Under the pieces are notes generated by a model that did no database searches, was not told the DNA's origin, and saw only the letters and a program-made list of their open reading frames with translations. A stretch of DNA of 64,000 nucleotides. Source: Branchiostoma floridae. Taxonomy: Eukaryota; Chordata; Leptocardii; Amphioxiformes; Branchiostomatidae. Where the stretch lies: contig NW_023365750.1 of the NCBI RefSeq assembly GCF_000003815.2, positions 59,930-123,929 of the forward strand. The letters are read 5' to 3'. A program made the position numbers and the translations under genes. How positions within the stretch are numbered: position 1 is the stretch's first letter; the number at the start of each line of letters is the position of its first letter. This document shows, in pieces, positions 22,585-35,500 of this stretch.

Positions 22585-25500
22585 CTGAAATGATCAATAA
22601 CTTGTCATTAAACGGATATGATCTTAATATTTCTGTACTTAAGACGTACAAAGCAATACCTTTTTTATTGATTTGAATACAGGAGGTCAAGTACTTTCTA
22701 TCCATGGATCCAAGGATCTGTTTTTTACTGTTCAGTGAACATTGCTAGCAAAAAATAAAATTTCATGTCGTCTTACGTGTGCATGTTGGAACAGGGTTGC
22801 TCCAGGATCCGTCAGCTTGGCACGTCGTTATTTCAGCACCGATCCGTATGTATCCCGTGTTACAGGTGAACGTAAGCGTGACAGGGTAGTTGTGCGGTGC
22901 GGAAGGACTCAGTGCTCCGTTCGTTGGGGCCGACAGCGCTTGGCATAGTCTAGCTGTAATAATGAAATAGGTTTGATAAATATAAAATACAACACGGTGT
23001 ATTCCGATTCATCCGAGGTGACAGCCGGACTGCGGATAGGATCGCCCGAAGGCCGGAAGGTGATCCGACCCGTGGAAGGGCTGGGACCGAGTGTGATGCG
23101 GAATGCACCGTGTTGTATGTTATTTATGCCATACCCACCAGAGAAAACACACGTTTCGATGCAAAATGCACCAGAAGTTGAGAAAATTTGGTGCCCTCGA
23201 TCAAACATTGTTACAACAGCAATGTTCCAACGTTCTAATCAGGTATTCGAGTTTTCGACGTGCCGCACTGGCGTGCGCAAAGTATCTTCGACATATTCGA
23301 TTGAAGCCTGTGTGATGCAACTTCGAAGCCTGTTTTATCACACGGTCCGGAACACCTGTATCGAACGTTATTGCGGCCCAGGTATGACATAAAGAACCTT
23401 ATATGTTCTGGATACTAATGATGCATGGAAAAACATGTATCGCAAATTTTGTACTGTCCCATTTAACTATCCGTTCGCTGGGTACGTATACGCCGGGCAT
23501 TGGTCAGCTGTAGGGTATAGTGCGAAAAGAAACAAGATCTGTCAGTCCCGAGATTAAAGACACAATGCGTGCCTTCTCCAGAGTAGAAAATGTACAGCTA
23601 GAATGGACAATACCATTTATAAGGACAACAACAACGACGACACTAACGGTTGCATGTCGGCGGACATGCACTCCAGGAACCGCTCATAAGACAGGTAAGG
23701 CTGGTTTGGTCGGCCAAACCAGAATTCACACATGGATTCTTAGATTGGTATTTTTTAGAAAAAGGAAAACATAAAAACTTATTCTGAGTATCTGACATAC
23801 CATATTTGACGTTGTGCAGCAACGACACCTGACAGACTACAAACTAATATCAACAGTTTTTTTGACGGATCATTGGTTCATAACGAACCTGTGCAGGTGA
23901 AACCATTTTCGACGAATCCAACGTTACACGTGCACGTGTAGGTTCTCCCCAACAGTCGGCAGGTGGCGCTGGCGTGACACGGGGATGGATCGCACAGGTT
24001 ACTCGCTGTAGAGAAAGGTGAACTGTTTTGAGCATGGATCTATAATTCTATTTTTTACAGAATTCGACTATTTCTAATTGTTGTACGATTCGTTTTGCAT
24101 TGTATTGCAATGTTTTCACTGGTAGAAGCGCGAAATGTATGTTTACAAATATCTGTCTATACCACGATGTGGAATGTCTATACTTTTAAAACGACAGATA
24201 TAGACTTAGGGCATATCAAGGAAATATGGCATGAGTATTACTCACCGTTACAAATTGACTCCCTTATAAATCTGGGGTGCTCGTCATCCACAAGGAAATC
24301 ATGGTCCTCCAGCCTGAACACCCTGTCTGGAATACCAACAATATTCTCTGTAGTAGCTTGACTAATGTCGCTTTCCTCGCCAACTGCCACAACAAACACG
24401 GTGATGCCCATCTGGCGTAACAGCTGTGCCGGACGGATAACGTCATCCTCGGACTCATCGTCGGTTAACACGATCAAGAAATCGAGAGTATCATTCCGCC
24501 GGCCGTTTACTTCGAGAAATGAGTTATTACGCACGTGATCAAGGCCAAGTCCAGTGAAGGTGTGCCCTCTGTCGTAAGGAATGTCGCGAATCTCAGTTAA
24601 GAGCTCAACTCTGGTGTAATTTTCATTCAGCTTCACGCGTGTGATCTGCCTATCACGATCGCTAAACGTGACAACACCGACCCTTGTGTCGTTTTCTCCG
24701 AGTGTAAAATAGTTCACTACTTTCTGGACGAATGTCTTTGCATCCTCAAAACCGCTCGTCCTGAAACTCTCCGAGCTGTCCAGGAGGAAGACGAGGTCTA
24801 CTGGATAAGGACAGGTGTTGGCTGACGAAAATAAGAAACAGTCGTGCCTTAAAAATGATTACAGTACTTTTTTAACAAAAGCAGGCTTTTTATCACTGAC
24901 ATCGGGATCTAAAATTCAAGAACATTATGAGACGGACACTGATAATTGCAATAACTTAAGTCGTACTAGCTAGGGGAGTCGGAAAGCAATGCCAATGGTT
25001 TTGTTACAAGCTCATTTGTTTTGTGGAATGACTATAAAAAAATAACAAAGATTTGACAAATGGCAATTATTTTCATGACGAGAGCGAAGTATCTACCCCA
25101 CCTAAAAAAAATGACGTACACAATCTATGTTCAGAAAGAAGGCTTTACTTACATTTTTGATAATTTAATCAAATTGAGACTTCATTTGTATAATCTATGT
25201 GCAATAATGTTATCAACCTGTACATAACTTCTAATTGCCCCCAGTAAGAAAATCAAGCCATTTACCAGTGGAACCATTACACTGCCTCATCAATTATGCA
25301 AATCCGATCTTTATTTCTTTAATTTTCATCTATTATTATCAACAACCTTGCTATTGGTAAAAACAAAACAAAATGTATTTTAGGGTTCACACTTCAGAAA
25401 ACTAGCAAAGGTGTAGTCAATTTGCATTTAAAACAATAGTTTGTTGAGACAGCTGACTCACGTTAACTGAGAATGGGTTGTGCACACACGCAAACACACA

Positions 25501-26538
25501 CATGCACACACACACACACATGCACATGCACACACACAAACACACACACACAAACAAACAAACAAACACAAACATACACCCTCACAAACGCTACCCAAAA
25601 TATAACCTTCTAGGTAAGGTAACTAGATATGAAGAATTTACGCACTCACCTAATGGAGGTGGAATCTGGCAGAAAACTGTAACAAAGCAAATGCATTTAA
25701 CTGATTAATCTTCATTACGGATATGATAGTGGTTGTGCTAGCATAATTATATATCATATATATATATATATATATATATCATATGCATCATTTACTCCTA
25801 TATTGAAATGTAGACATAGACAACGACACTGCGTTAGCTGGGATCTGTAAACTGCATATATAGAGAATGAATTGCATTATTTACAGTCAGGTGATTTGTG
25901 ACGCACGACGTCTTGGTGGTCTTGCAATGGGATTTAGGATCTAAAAAGACACTCCATGACGTTTGCAAGTAACGCTTATCACTTGGCAGTTAAAGGCCAT
26001 AGAACGGGTCATCTGACACTTTATCGGTTGATGGGTTAAAATGTAACGATACCCAAAAATGACAACATGCATGAAACTGAAAGCAAAACGGAATTCGTGT
26101 CATTTTAAAAATTTGCTAGAACAAAACCTTCCTTTGGCTGAAACTTTCCGTCCCGAGATAACTGAATTATGTACAAACATTCATAAATGTCACAAAAATA
26201 AGGTGGAAAGACTTTACTAGACGGGAAATCACAACGACGAGGTAAAATGTACTGAAAGGGACCACAGTGATTGGGGATCGCAAACTACAAAATGGCCGAC
26301 TGCAAAAAACAACAACTTTTACAGTAGCTTACATATCATGTTTTCTACAAAGATGTGACGAAAACTATTAACTACAACTGAACTGCAAACAACCTAAACC
26401 TTATTCACAAAGTTGTATACATATAAAAATGAGGTAAGATTTAGTACAGTCGACTTAAAGTTAGTAAACACATTTGTACTTACCCAGGCTAAAATTAGCC
26501 ACCATGAGTGCGCCAACTATCCCCAGGGCAAGCTTCAT
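22529..26538 (-). CDS. Gene A: secreted VWA-EGF-CCP paralogue, truncated (spliced span)
   Basis: Exons from high to low coordinates: signal peptide 26538-26484, linker 25676-25650, VWA 24821-24246, EGF 24005-23889, CCP 22953-22777, and the start of a further CCP 22584-22529 that meets an in-frame TAA. CCP 1 is rearranged and unusable. Spliced as listed, the product would be a secreted protein of roughly 300 residues with no membrane anchor. Because all joints are phase 1, the last CCP could instead splice into gene B's linker at 20755, giving a double-VWA receptor. Transcript data would decide. The promoter-proximal block at 26695-26850 is shared with C and D. Confidence 0.65.
22777..22953 (-). 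CDS. Gene A CCP
   Basis: [20 protein letters not shown] start, [12 protein letters not shown] core, PVPTC end. Closest to gene D CCP 9 and to the APH-type modules of C and D. Confidence 0.85.
22986..23119. mobile_element. Small inverted-repeat element
   Basis: Arms ATACAACACGGTGTATTCCG and CGGAATGCACCGTGTTGTAT flank about 90 bp that contain a GGATCGCCCGAAGGCCGG-type internal palindrome. Typical of a hairpin MITE or the end of a larger element continuing to about 23390. No transposase. Confidence 0.6.
23455..23727 (-). pseudogene. Gene A CCP 1, split and reordered
   Basis: The second half of the module ([17 protein letters not shown], then PPTCN) lies at 23727-23648. The first half (acceptor, [11 protein letters not shown], then an in-frame TAG) lies downstream of it at 23513-23455. 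The halves are in the wrong order for splicing, so this exon is dead. Confidence 0.75.
23889..24005 (-). CDS. Gene A EGF module
   Basis: [20 protein letters not shown] then [17 protein letters not shown]. All six cysteines are kept. Same phase and length as in gene B. Confidence 0.88.
24246..24821 (-). CDS. Gene A VWA domain
   Basis: Complete VWA exon with MIDAS residues in [14 protein letters not shown] and [10 protein letters not shown]. Distinct positions include [15 protein letters not shown], where C and D read [10 protein letters not shown], and [10 protein letters not shown] in the variable strand near residue 75. Confidence 0.92.
25478..25580. repeat. (CA)n microsatellite
   Basis: Imperfect CA/CACAAA array about 70 bp past the gene A mini-exon; transcribed as UG/UGUUU on the gene strand. 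A (TA)n tract lies at about 25755-25782. Confidence 0.9.
25650..25676 (-). CDS. Gene A linker mini-exon
   Basis: 27 nt, phase 1-1, reads VFCQIPPPL across the joints; donor GTGAGT. Confidence 0.8.
   Translation of the reverse strand, partial: FSARFHLH
26484..26538 (-). CDS. Gene A signal-peptide exon
   Basis: [19 protein letters not shown]: a short basic start, a hydrophobic core and a small-residue end, as in a cleavable signal peptide. Donor CTGG|GTAAGT is intact. ATG chosen because the leader ACTACACA-ATG aligns with C and D. Confidence 0.9.
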
Positions 26539-26694
26539 TGTGTAGTCGTATATTCAAATAAACACCTTTAGTTTCATCACTTAAAAGAATCAGTCTCACA
26601 GCGTGAAGATGTAATTCCTATCTGACAAGATAGGTCTTACGTATAGACGCACACTCACACAAGAAAAGTGTATTCTTCAGGGAACGTGAACAGA

Positions 26695-26850
26695 CAAACC
26701 CGCATGTGAACGCGCGCCGTTTCCTTGTGGGACCTTTAGAAATCTTGCTGTAATTATGTGCCTAAATCTGAAGGTCATGGGGGTCACATAACTTCGTGTT
26801 GAATCGGAAAACGCCGGGGGCATCTTCAGGGTCATCACACTATTTGTGTT
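26695..26850 (-). promoter_or_regulatory. Conserved promoter-proximal block, gene A
   Basis: On the minus strand it contains GTTATGTGACC, TTTAGGCACATAATT, AAGGAAACGGCGCGCGTTCA and CCTGAAGAA, ending about 157 bp before the ATG. The same words in the same order lie before genes C and D. Confidence 0.65.
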
Positions 26851-29211
26851 TGTGTGTATAATGTTTTCATATTTTAACATGTAATCTGACGTTATGAATT
26901 GACGTCCTGACGCCACTGATAGTAATGTTAAAATCCAGTTATTTGCGGTGGACGTCCAAATAATACGTCTCCATCTCAGGTGAAAAAAATCAAACTTGAG
27001 TTTTATAGGGACTTCCGTCAACATCACTCGAAGTAAAAGTTCAAAGGTGAAAGCAGCTTGTTTACAGTGAATAATATTTAAAATCATATCTCTACAGCAG
27101 TGACTTTACCATCCAAAGATTTGCAAAGTCTGTTACACCGATTTTCTGCCCCGATGAAAATAATCAGTGGATTTCATAACATGTGTTTGTGTGTGTACTA
27201 GATGGTGGTGTGTGTGTGTGTGTGGGGGGGGGGGGGGGTCGTAGCTTACGTTTGAACACATACACACATACGAACATAGCCGCTTTCGCGTCCTGAGGCG
27301 CGACACAGACCAGATCTAAATTTTGTTCGTCCGGCCTTTATTCTTGCTAGCAGGGACGGATTCTTCCTCTCCCGACCGTCCCAATTCCCTTACCTGCCAG
27401 GTCGGTGGAAAAAGCAACCCCAGAAGCCCAGATCCTACGTTCATACCAAACCACGCCTTATGCCTCCCGAGATGTCCTCAGCAGGTTGATCTTCCGTCAA
27501 ACAGGAACCCGGTAATGGCGCACAAAATTTGAACGGGTTTTCAAATCACCATTCTGGTTTGTGGTTGGTCTGCGATAGCGAGGCTTATTTTCTGGACTGT
27601 AACATTTCGTAATTCGGTAAACTTACGAATTTTATTATATCTTTCGAATACGCTCACTCTTTTACAAATATTAACAAACGGTGTACGCATTTGTATCATC
27701 GTAAGTTCGTTGTGTCTTCTGAAGTTAGTTTCTTGGTTGGTTGGTTGGTCAAATTAAACAAGAATAATTTTGATAGACCCCTTCCCGGTTGATGGTTGAT
27801 GCGTGAAATGTCACATTTTTGTGGAGGCGTAATGGATTATGTAAGAACTAAACGGTTTCATAACCCTCTGGACTTTTACAAGGTCAGATTGTACAACTTT
27901 CCAGAGACTGGAGTTTAGGAATGCACATTGCAGTTGTTGTTCTAACTAGGTATGATGTGTGTTCCAATGTAACCCCCCCCCCCTTTCCCCCCAGTAGCTG
28001 GTACATCCTACCTATGTAAATGCAGTCACAGAAAACAGGGACATTCCTAATGTCTAGACCACAGCTGCAAAAGGACTCATACGCCAATTAGGCTGTACCA
28101 TTTTGTTCAAAGGTAAGATACGCATCTTTTATTCCTCCTATATCCAATAATTAACAAATGTGTTTTCTTTCTGGAGATGTTTTGCCTTCTATTGCGAAAC
28201 TAGTGTAGTGTGCCTATTCTGTAGAACTTAAAAACACACTAATAAACACACACGAACATACAGATGCACAACAGACAATTACACAGTTGGCGAACACTGG
28301 ATGGGGGGGTAGTCTTTAGAAAACGATCGATATCCATTATCAATTATCCAATTTTATAAGGACAGCCTATTTTCCAAAATAAACAAGACAATTTAGAAAG
28401 CTGAAGCATTTAATAGTAAAAGCATGGACTCACGATGATTATATTTAACATCATATACAAATTTAAAAAGATGTATATAACACAAAATAATATGACACAA
28501 GGTACTACCATCCTTATAATGGATGGCAGCTCCAGAAATCTAACTCACATGGGAACACGATCAACAATTGAAAATAGTGATGGAGTGAGAGTTGCGGTAG
28601 GCATACAGAGACAATAGTGGAAGGTGAGAAAATAAATTTCAAACGCACTCAGTATTTAAGGACTGAATGCGTCTTGCCGGAAATCTAATACTCATACATA
28701 CATACATACAGACACACACACAGACATCTACATGCTTCTCGTAAATATATTGGTGTAACGTGTTTGTATACGTGCGTGTGTATGATTTTGTACGTGTGTA
28801 AGTATGTGTGTGTGTGTGTGTGTGATTGATATGTATGATTGTGTTTTTGTTCAACTTACGCCCCCCTCCCCCTCTGCACACAAACATACAAGCTCCACAT
28901 GTTGCTTTCATCGGGCCAGTAAATCAGTAAAATTATCAAACTTTGGAAATCTTCGAACAGTAGTTTCATTGTTGTACAGAAATGATTTTGGATAACGTTC
29001 ACTATAAACAAACTGCCCTCACCTTTGAACTTTGACTCCGAGTGATGTTGACGCAATTCCCTGTAAACTTCCCAAGAGATGCATGCGTATTAAATGGACG
29101 TGCATCCAAAATGACTGCATTTTGACATTACTATTGCTGGCGTCAGAACGCCAATTCATACCGTCACATTAAATTTGAAAACGTGAAATACGTACACACA
29201 AACAATTCAAA

Positions 29212-29355
29212 TAGTATGATGACCCTGAAGATGCCCTGGGCGCTTGCCGATTCAATACAATGTTATGTGACCCTATGACCGTCAGATCTAGGCACACAAT
29301 TTAGCCAGGTAGGTAAAGGTTACAGAAGGAAACGGCGTGCGTTCACATACTGGTT
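29212..29355 (+). promoter_or_regulatory. Conserved promoter-proximal block, gene C
   Basis: Contains GATGACCCTGAAGATGCCC, GTTATGTGACC, AGGCACACAATTTAGCCAGG and AAGGAAACGGCGTGCGTTCA, about 160 bp before the ATG. Confidence 0.65.
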
Positions 29356-29515
29356 TGACTGTTCACTTCTCCTGAAGAAGACATTGTTCTTGTATGATTG
29401 TACGTCTGGAGACAAGACCTACCTTATCGGTTGGACTTACATCTTTAAAGTTGTTGGGAAATTCTTTTAAGAAGGCGATCTTAGTTCTCTTGGTGTTCTC
29501 TTGTACGACTGCACA

Positions 29516-29570
29516 ATGAAGTTTGCCCCAGGGATAGTTGGCGCACTCATGGTGGCTAATTTTAGCCTGG
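29516..29570 (+). CDS. Gene C signal-peptide exon
   Basis: [19 protein letters not shown] with GTAAGT donor. Pro at position 5 replaces Leu of A and D. Confidence 0.9.
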
Positions 29571-32500
29571 GTAAGTACAAATGTGTTTACTGACTTTATT
29601 TCTGTACAAAATCCTGACTTGTTCACCTTTAACTGTATATAACTTTATGAATACTGTTTTGGTTGTTTGCAACACTGTCGGTGTTGGGCACTGACGTTAA
29701 ATTCTTTATCCAAAGTCTAATACTTGATACACAGCCTTCCTTCAGTCGGTCGTTGTGTACTGCGCCGGCATAATGTCTGCAAACACTAGTACTATCTGTT
29801 CCAGAAATGTTCCCAAGAAATCTAACCTTTTCTTCTAACAACGGCTTTTCACGTAGAATTAAGGGCATTTTTCGGTCAATGTTTTGTACATAAAAAATCA
29901 ATTGTCTTGGGATGGAAAGGACTGTTAAATCGCTGGAAGGTTTTGTTTTAGCCAACATTTACAATCACACCAGGGCTCGAATTTCCACCTGCATATGCAA
30001 GTTAGTGCAGGTAAAATTGGAGATGTGCAGGTATTTCTGGTGTCTACCTGCACCTAACCTGCCATGATCCATGTGCTTGGTTTTATACAAAAATGTCCTT
30101 TGATGTAGGTGCATATGGATTGTTAGCTGCATTGACTGTTACCACGTTTTTTTTTAAATATAAATGAAAAAAAAATTGCAATTGTTCCTGAACAATTTTA
30201 GCATGATTCATACTTCTTAATGATGATGATACTTCCTAAATTCAGAGTGGTGCAGGAAAATTTGTCAGGTGCAGGTAATTTTCAATGTTACCTGCACCAG
30301 TGCAAGTATACAAAAAAAGGTATTTCGAACCCTGCACACGAATGTAAACTTATTTGTATATTTGTACATTTCGATATAGGAGTACGTGATATTGGTTATA
30401 TTTATTCAGATAACACTATAACCACATGGTCCTTAATGAAGATTAATCAGCTAAATGCATTTGCTTTGTTACAGGTTTCTGCCAGATTCCACCTCCATTA
30501 TGTAAGTACTTCAATGCTTAAATCTAGTTATCATGTGGTGCTTTATATGCATCGACGTAGTTACCTTTGCTAGATCGTTATGTTTTTGGTTGCGTTTATG
30601 TGTGTAAGTTCGTTTGTCTGTGTGTGTGTGTGTGTTTGTTTGTTTGTGTGAGTTTGTGTGTGTGTGTGTGTGTGTATGTGTGTGTCTGTGTGTGTGTGCG
30701 TGTGTGCGTGTGTGTGTGTCTGTGCGTGTGTGCGTGTGTTTTTCTGTGTATTTGTAGTTGACCAGCATAACTCCAGAATACCTGGATGGATTCTCTTGAT
30801 ATGAAAAAAAAAAAAAAATTATATTTTGGGCCCATAGCGTGCCCTGGCGTTTGCTACGGTACTGCAGTGAAACTTCCGTGTTTGATGCCTTGATTTCTGA
30901 ATACTTAGTATGCTATGGTCGTGATTTTTAGTGGTAGATAGCTCTTCAGTCCGGGGGTACGCGGTATAGATTTGGGTTTTGATTTGAAACTGTTGTGACA
31001 TGTTTAGGGTCAGGTTTTGAATAACTTATGAAGGAGTTGACGGATCGTCATGATTTTGTTTTGAAGATACCTTCAAAAGAAGATGGACCAAAAACGCTCA
31101 GTCTGAATAGGTTTCATAGATATCTAAACGGCAAAAGAGTCAACAGAAACCAACACAATAAATGTTCAAGACTCTGAATTCCACTCAGATTTCGTTTCAT
31201 AACTCACTATAATTTAGCTTTAAAACAAGTTGCTTTTATGGATAGAAATAGACCTATGTCATATGAAGACATATTTTAATACGTATAGCGTTAAATTCTA
31301 CTACAATACCTGGAAGTGGGGCAAGGAACTTTGTTTTCAATTCACGTTAATTTACTCCCCCTTTGTGCTGTGCAGTGCCAATCTTTGCTTCTAACGGACT
31401 GTCAAGAGTATGGTCATCCTGAAATCCATGTCATAAACAAATAAAAAACATGAGATTCTTTGGTCTCTTAAAAATAATTGTCTTTCATTCTTTGCAATTT
31501 TTGTTATTCCAAGACAAAATCTATCTTGTAAGAAACCTCTTGCTTCACTTTCTGACTCCCATAGCTAGTATACAACTTTACTTATTACAATCATCAGCAC
31601 TGGCCGTCTTATAACGATTCTTGCATTCCATATCTTGATGTTGGTGATGAAATGTATGCTTTTGTGGCAAAATAAGTGCTCTAATTATTTTCAAGGCATA
31701 AATGACATCAAGCGTTTTTTTTTTAATTTTCTTTAGCCACCACCTGTCCTTATCCAGTAGACCTGATCTTCCTCCTGGACAGCTCGGAGAGTTTCAGGAC
31801 AAGCGGTTTCGAAGATGCAAAAACCTTCATCCAGTCCGTAGTCAACTATTTCACACTTGGTGAAAACGATACAAGGGTCGGTGTTGTCACGTACAGCAAC
31901 GCCGACGCGCAGATCACACGCGTGAAGCTGAATGAAAACTACACCAGAGTTGAGCTCTTAACCGAGATTCGTAACCTTCCTTACGACAGAGGTCACACCT
32001 TCACTGGACTTGGTCTTGATCACGTGCGTAATAACTCGTTTCTCGAAGTAAACGGCCGGCGAAATAATACTCCCGACGTCCTGATCGTACTAACCGACGA
32101 TGAGTCCGAGGATGACGTCATCCTTCCGGCACAGCTGACACGCCAGATGGGCATCAAAGTGTTTGTTGTAGGAGTTGGCGAGAAAAGCGACGTTAGTCAA
32201 GCTACCCTAGAGACTATTGCTGGTACTCCAGACAGGGTGTTCAGGCTGAGGGACCATGATTTCCTTGTGGATGACGAGCATCCCAACTTTATAAGGGAGT
32301 CGATTTGTAACGGTAATACGCATATCCTATTTCCTTTATACAGCCTACTTCTATACCTGTCGTTTTAAATGTATTCTAAAATACCGTGGTATCTGATCAG
32401 TTGAGAGCAATAAATTTGTTTCATGTTTAAAACACAAATATGTATAATTATGTTGTGCATAAAGACAGATGTTTGCAAACATACTTTTACACTAAGTCTT

Positions 32501-35500
32501 CTTCTTTTATCACTATCAACATTATGTAAAGATAACATTTGCGCCGTATTCCTTGCGTTTTTCACAATCACAATCACAATCATAACGATGCAAAATGAAT
32601 CGTACATAAAATGTGGAATAGTCGAATTCTGTAGAAATCAAGAATCATAGATCCATACGTAAAACAGTTGACCTTTCTTTGCAGTGAGTAAACCTTGTAA
32701 TCCACCTTGTCACGCCGACGCCACCTGCCGACTGCTGGTGGAAACCTACACGTGCAAATGTAACGCAGGATTCGTCGGGAACGGTTTCACCTGCACAGGT
32801 TCGTCATGATCCATAAAACCTGCTGTTATTATTTTGCGGTCTGTCAGATGTCGTTGTTGCACAACATATGTGTGTCAGACACTGAGGATATGTTTAAATG
32901 TTTAGTTTTTCGTAAATAACAATCTAAGAATCCATTCGTAATCTTTATTTTCAGTTGCACAATGCACTGACTGCACCAGCCGCGAAACGGTGCACTTAAC
33001 CCTACAAATAGATGCCCCGAAATCCCTAACGATATAGAAACTATGAAATTGCTAGCGATAAAGCCCTTTCTAAGATATCACTTCCTTTTGGTTTCTCGGT
33101 TGAATGTATATCATACTACTTCCTTGATGAACAGCAGCACTTGTTAAGGTGTCAGCTTGCCTAAATTTTCCGAAATTTATTGTTGGCAATATCAGCATAG
33201 TCATAAGGAACCTGCAGCTGTGTCTAACATATCAGGTGTGCTACTCGGTACCATATGGCACCATGTGCCTATTTGGTACCATAAGATGTGATACCTTGGC
33301 AGTCGATTGTACTTGGTTTGGTCAAAACAAGCCTGGCATGGAAATAAAAAAAGAAGTATTTTATTGTGATGTTGAGGTACATGTTTTTAATAGCAGTGCC
33401 ATATCGCGAACGTTTCAACTAGAAAAGTGAAATAACAGATTCAATTACCAGAAAAAAAGGAATACTAGTTGGTAATGTTGCGAAATTTGTCAAGATTGTG
33501 TGTGTATTGGGGAGGGGGGGGGGGTTCAATGTAGTATAATTTTTGGAAAGGTGGGCCAATTCTCATTACCGTTCTAAGATGTTTGGTCCGCAGTGAAATT
33601 CGCCCCGCTCCCCATATTCTTAACATTGCGTGACCTTCCTGTATTTCAAACAATTTTAATAGGCATAGATCAAAAGGTTATTGATTATTTCAGCAAGGCA
33701 ATGTCCGGCGTTGACGGCCCCAACTAACGGAGTGCTGAGTCCTCTAGGGCCGTACTCCTACCTAAACCAGGTTACAGTCATCTGTAACTCGGGATACGAC
33801 CTGGACGGAGTCACTCCCATAAGGTGCCAAGATGACGGAACATGGAGCAATCCTGTTGGAACATGCAGACGTAAGATAACTTTTGACTCATCGATATGTG
33901 CAATGCTAAGCAATTTCTACCCCTAAAAATAGATATTTAGATTGAACCAACAAAAGTAATATAACTTTTAAAGAGCAATTTGGGCGTTCTATTTTCTATT
34001 TTTCTACAGGTACATGGCAGGTGAATTATAATCAATGTTTCACCATGTAACATAAGTATGCAGATCTCTACCAGGTTACAGAATATGGTTTACTAACAAT
34101 TTCAGTCAGATGTTCCGAATTGACGGCCCCAACTAACGGAGCGCGGATACCCTCTACCGGAGCGAACTCCTACAGGAACACCATCACGTACACCTGTAAC
34201 ACGGGATACCAACTAAACGGAGCCTCTCCCTTGACGTGCCGAGCTGACGGAACATGGAGCAACCCTGTTCCAACATGCACACGCGGCCAGACGACTTGTA
34301 AGTGTCTATTCATGTTAGCAATATCCAGCTAACTGTAGCTTTAGAAACTCACAACATAGTGAAATTGTTTGAATTTCTAAATTCAAAAAATGTTAAGCAG
34401 GCGTAGATTGAAAATGAGTAGTTCTGTATACCTACGGTATAGAGACAAAGGTGCCTGGAACGGGTTATTGACTATTTCCGTGACACAATGACCTACGTTG
34501 ACGACCTCAACTAAAGCCTATGTCGACACCCGCCGTACGTTTTTTTTTGTCCGTACACGCGTTTCCCCGGAAAGCCACGTACGCCGCGTTTTCCTGTAAA
34601 CGTGAGGAAGAACTGGCAAGAGCAGGGAAGGGGGTGAGACAACGCAAGTCACTCGCACGGTTGTGCAATTTGTACTAAGGCCCTGAGCGGCGGCGTGTAT
34701 CGTTCGTTGCGCAAGTACGTATACGGGCTTACAACGTACGAACTATGTGACTGTGTGATTGACGTTATCGTATGCAGGCCTTACTTACACGTGCTGCTTA
34801 CGCACGGTTTCCTTACTCACTCGCATGCTCTACATGACACGCGTAGCCCGTACTTGCTCGTTGGTGTGTGTGTGTGTGGTGGAGGGGGGTACAGCAGCCT
34901 GTACGCATTAAATGCCTAACGCATTTCCGACAAATGGCAAGTGTATTCCAAGATTTTTCTTAGTATTTGTTTAAACAGCGACTGTCCTTGACGCGTACAA
35001 ATGCGTATAAAATAATTTAGAAACAACGTCAAAACGGAACGCATGCGTACTTAAAATTATACGTAGGTGTGAACCCCCACCCCTTAAAGGGGTGTTGTAT
35101 TTTCCAGGAACGTATGGCTACCTAAACGTTACATTTCTTGTTAAGAATAACTTAATTGGAAGAAAAATAATATGCATTATGTTTCTGTTTCAAGATTGAA
35201 AAATATTAATGCATGTTGTTTGTTCCATACATCATCAAGTATCAAGAGCCTATTTTCAAGGATCATAATCAAGTAATTTTATTTTTACAGCCAGACCATG
35301 TCAAGCGTTGACGGCACCAACTAACGGAGCGCTGAGTCCTGCCGCACCGCACAGCTACCCTGTCACGGTTACGTTCGCCTGTAACACGGGATACGTACGG
35401 AACGGCGTTCAAACTACAACGTGCCGAGCTGACGGATCATGGAACAACCCTACTCCAACATGCACACGTAAGACGACTTGCAAGTTGATATCTGCAAGCG

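Larger units (their letters stand above)
26539..29515. promoter_or_regulatory. Head-to-head intergenic region between genes A and C
   Basis: Three kilobases between two divergent first exons. Blocks near both ends are homologous in inverted orientation (26539-27100 against 29000-29515). The middle holds microsatellites (about 27185-27238 and 28680-28830), C and G runs and no convincing exon. It may act as a shared promoter region. Confidence 0.6.

Noticed and set aside
26677-27087. 136-residue minus-strand open frame upstream of gene A
   Set aside because: It overlaps the conserved promoter-proximal block, which diverges in C and D by changes that break the frame.
27323-27532. Plus-strand 69-residue frame in the A-C intergenic region
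   Set aside because: No domain, no conserved counterpart upstream of D, composition like spacer DNA.
28639-30835. His-Thr or Cys-Val repeat proteins
   Set aside because: Translations of CA/GT microsatellites.
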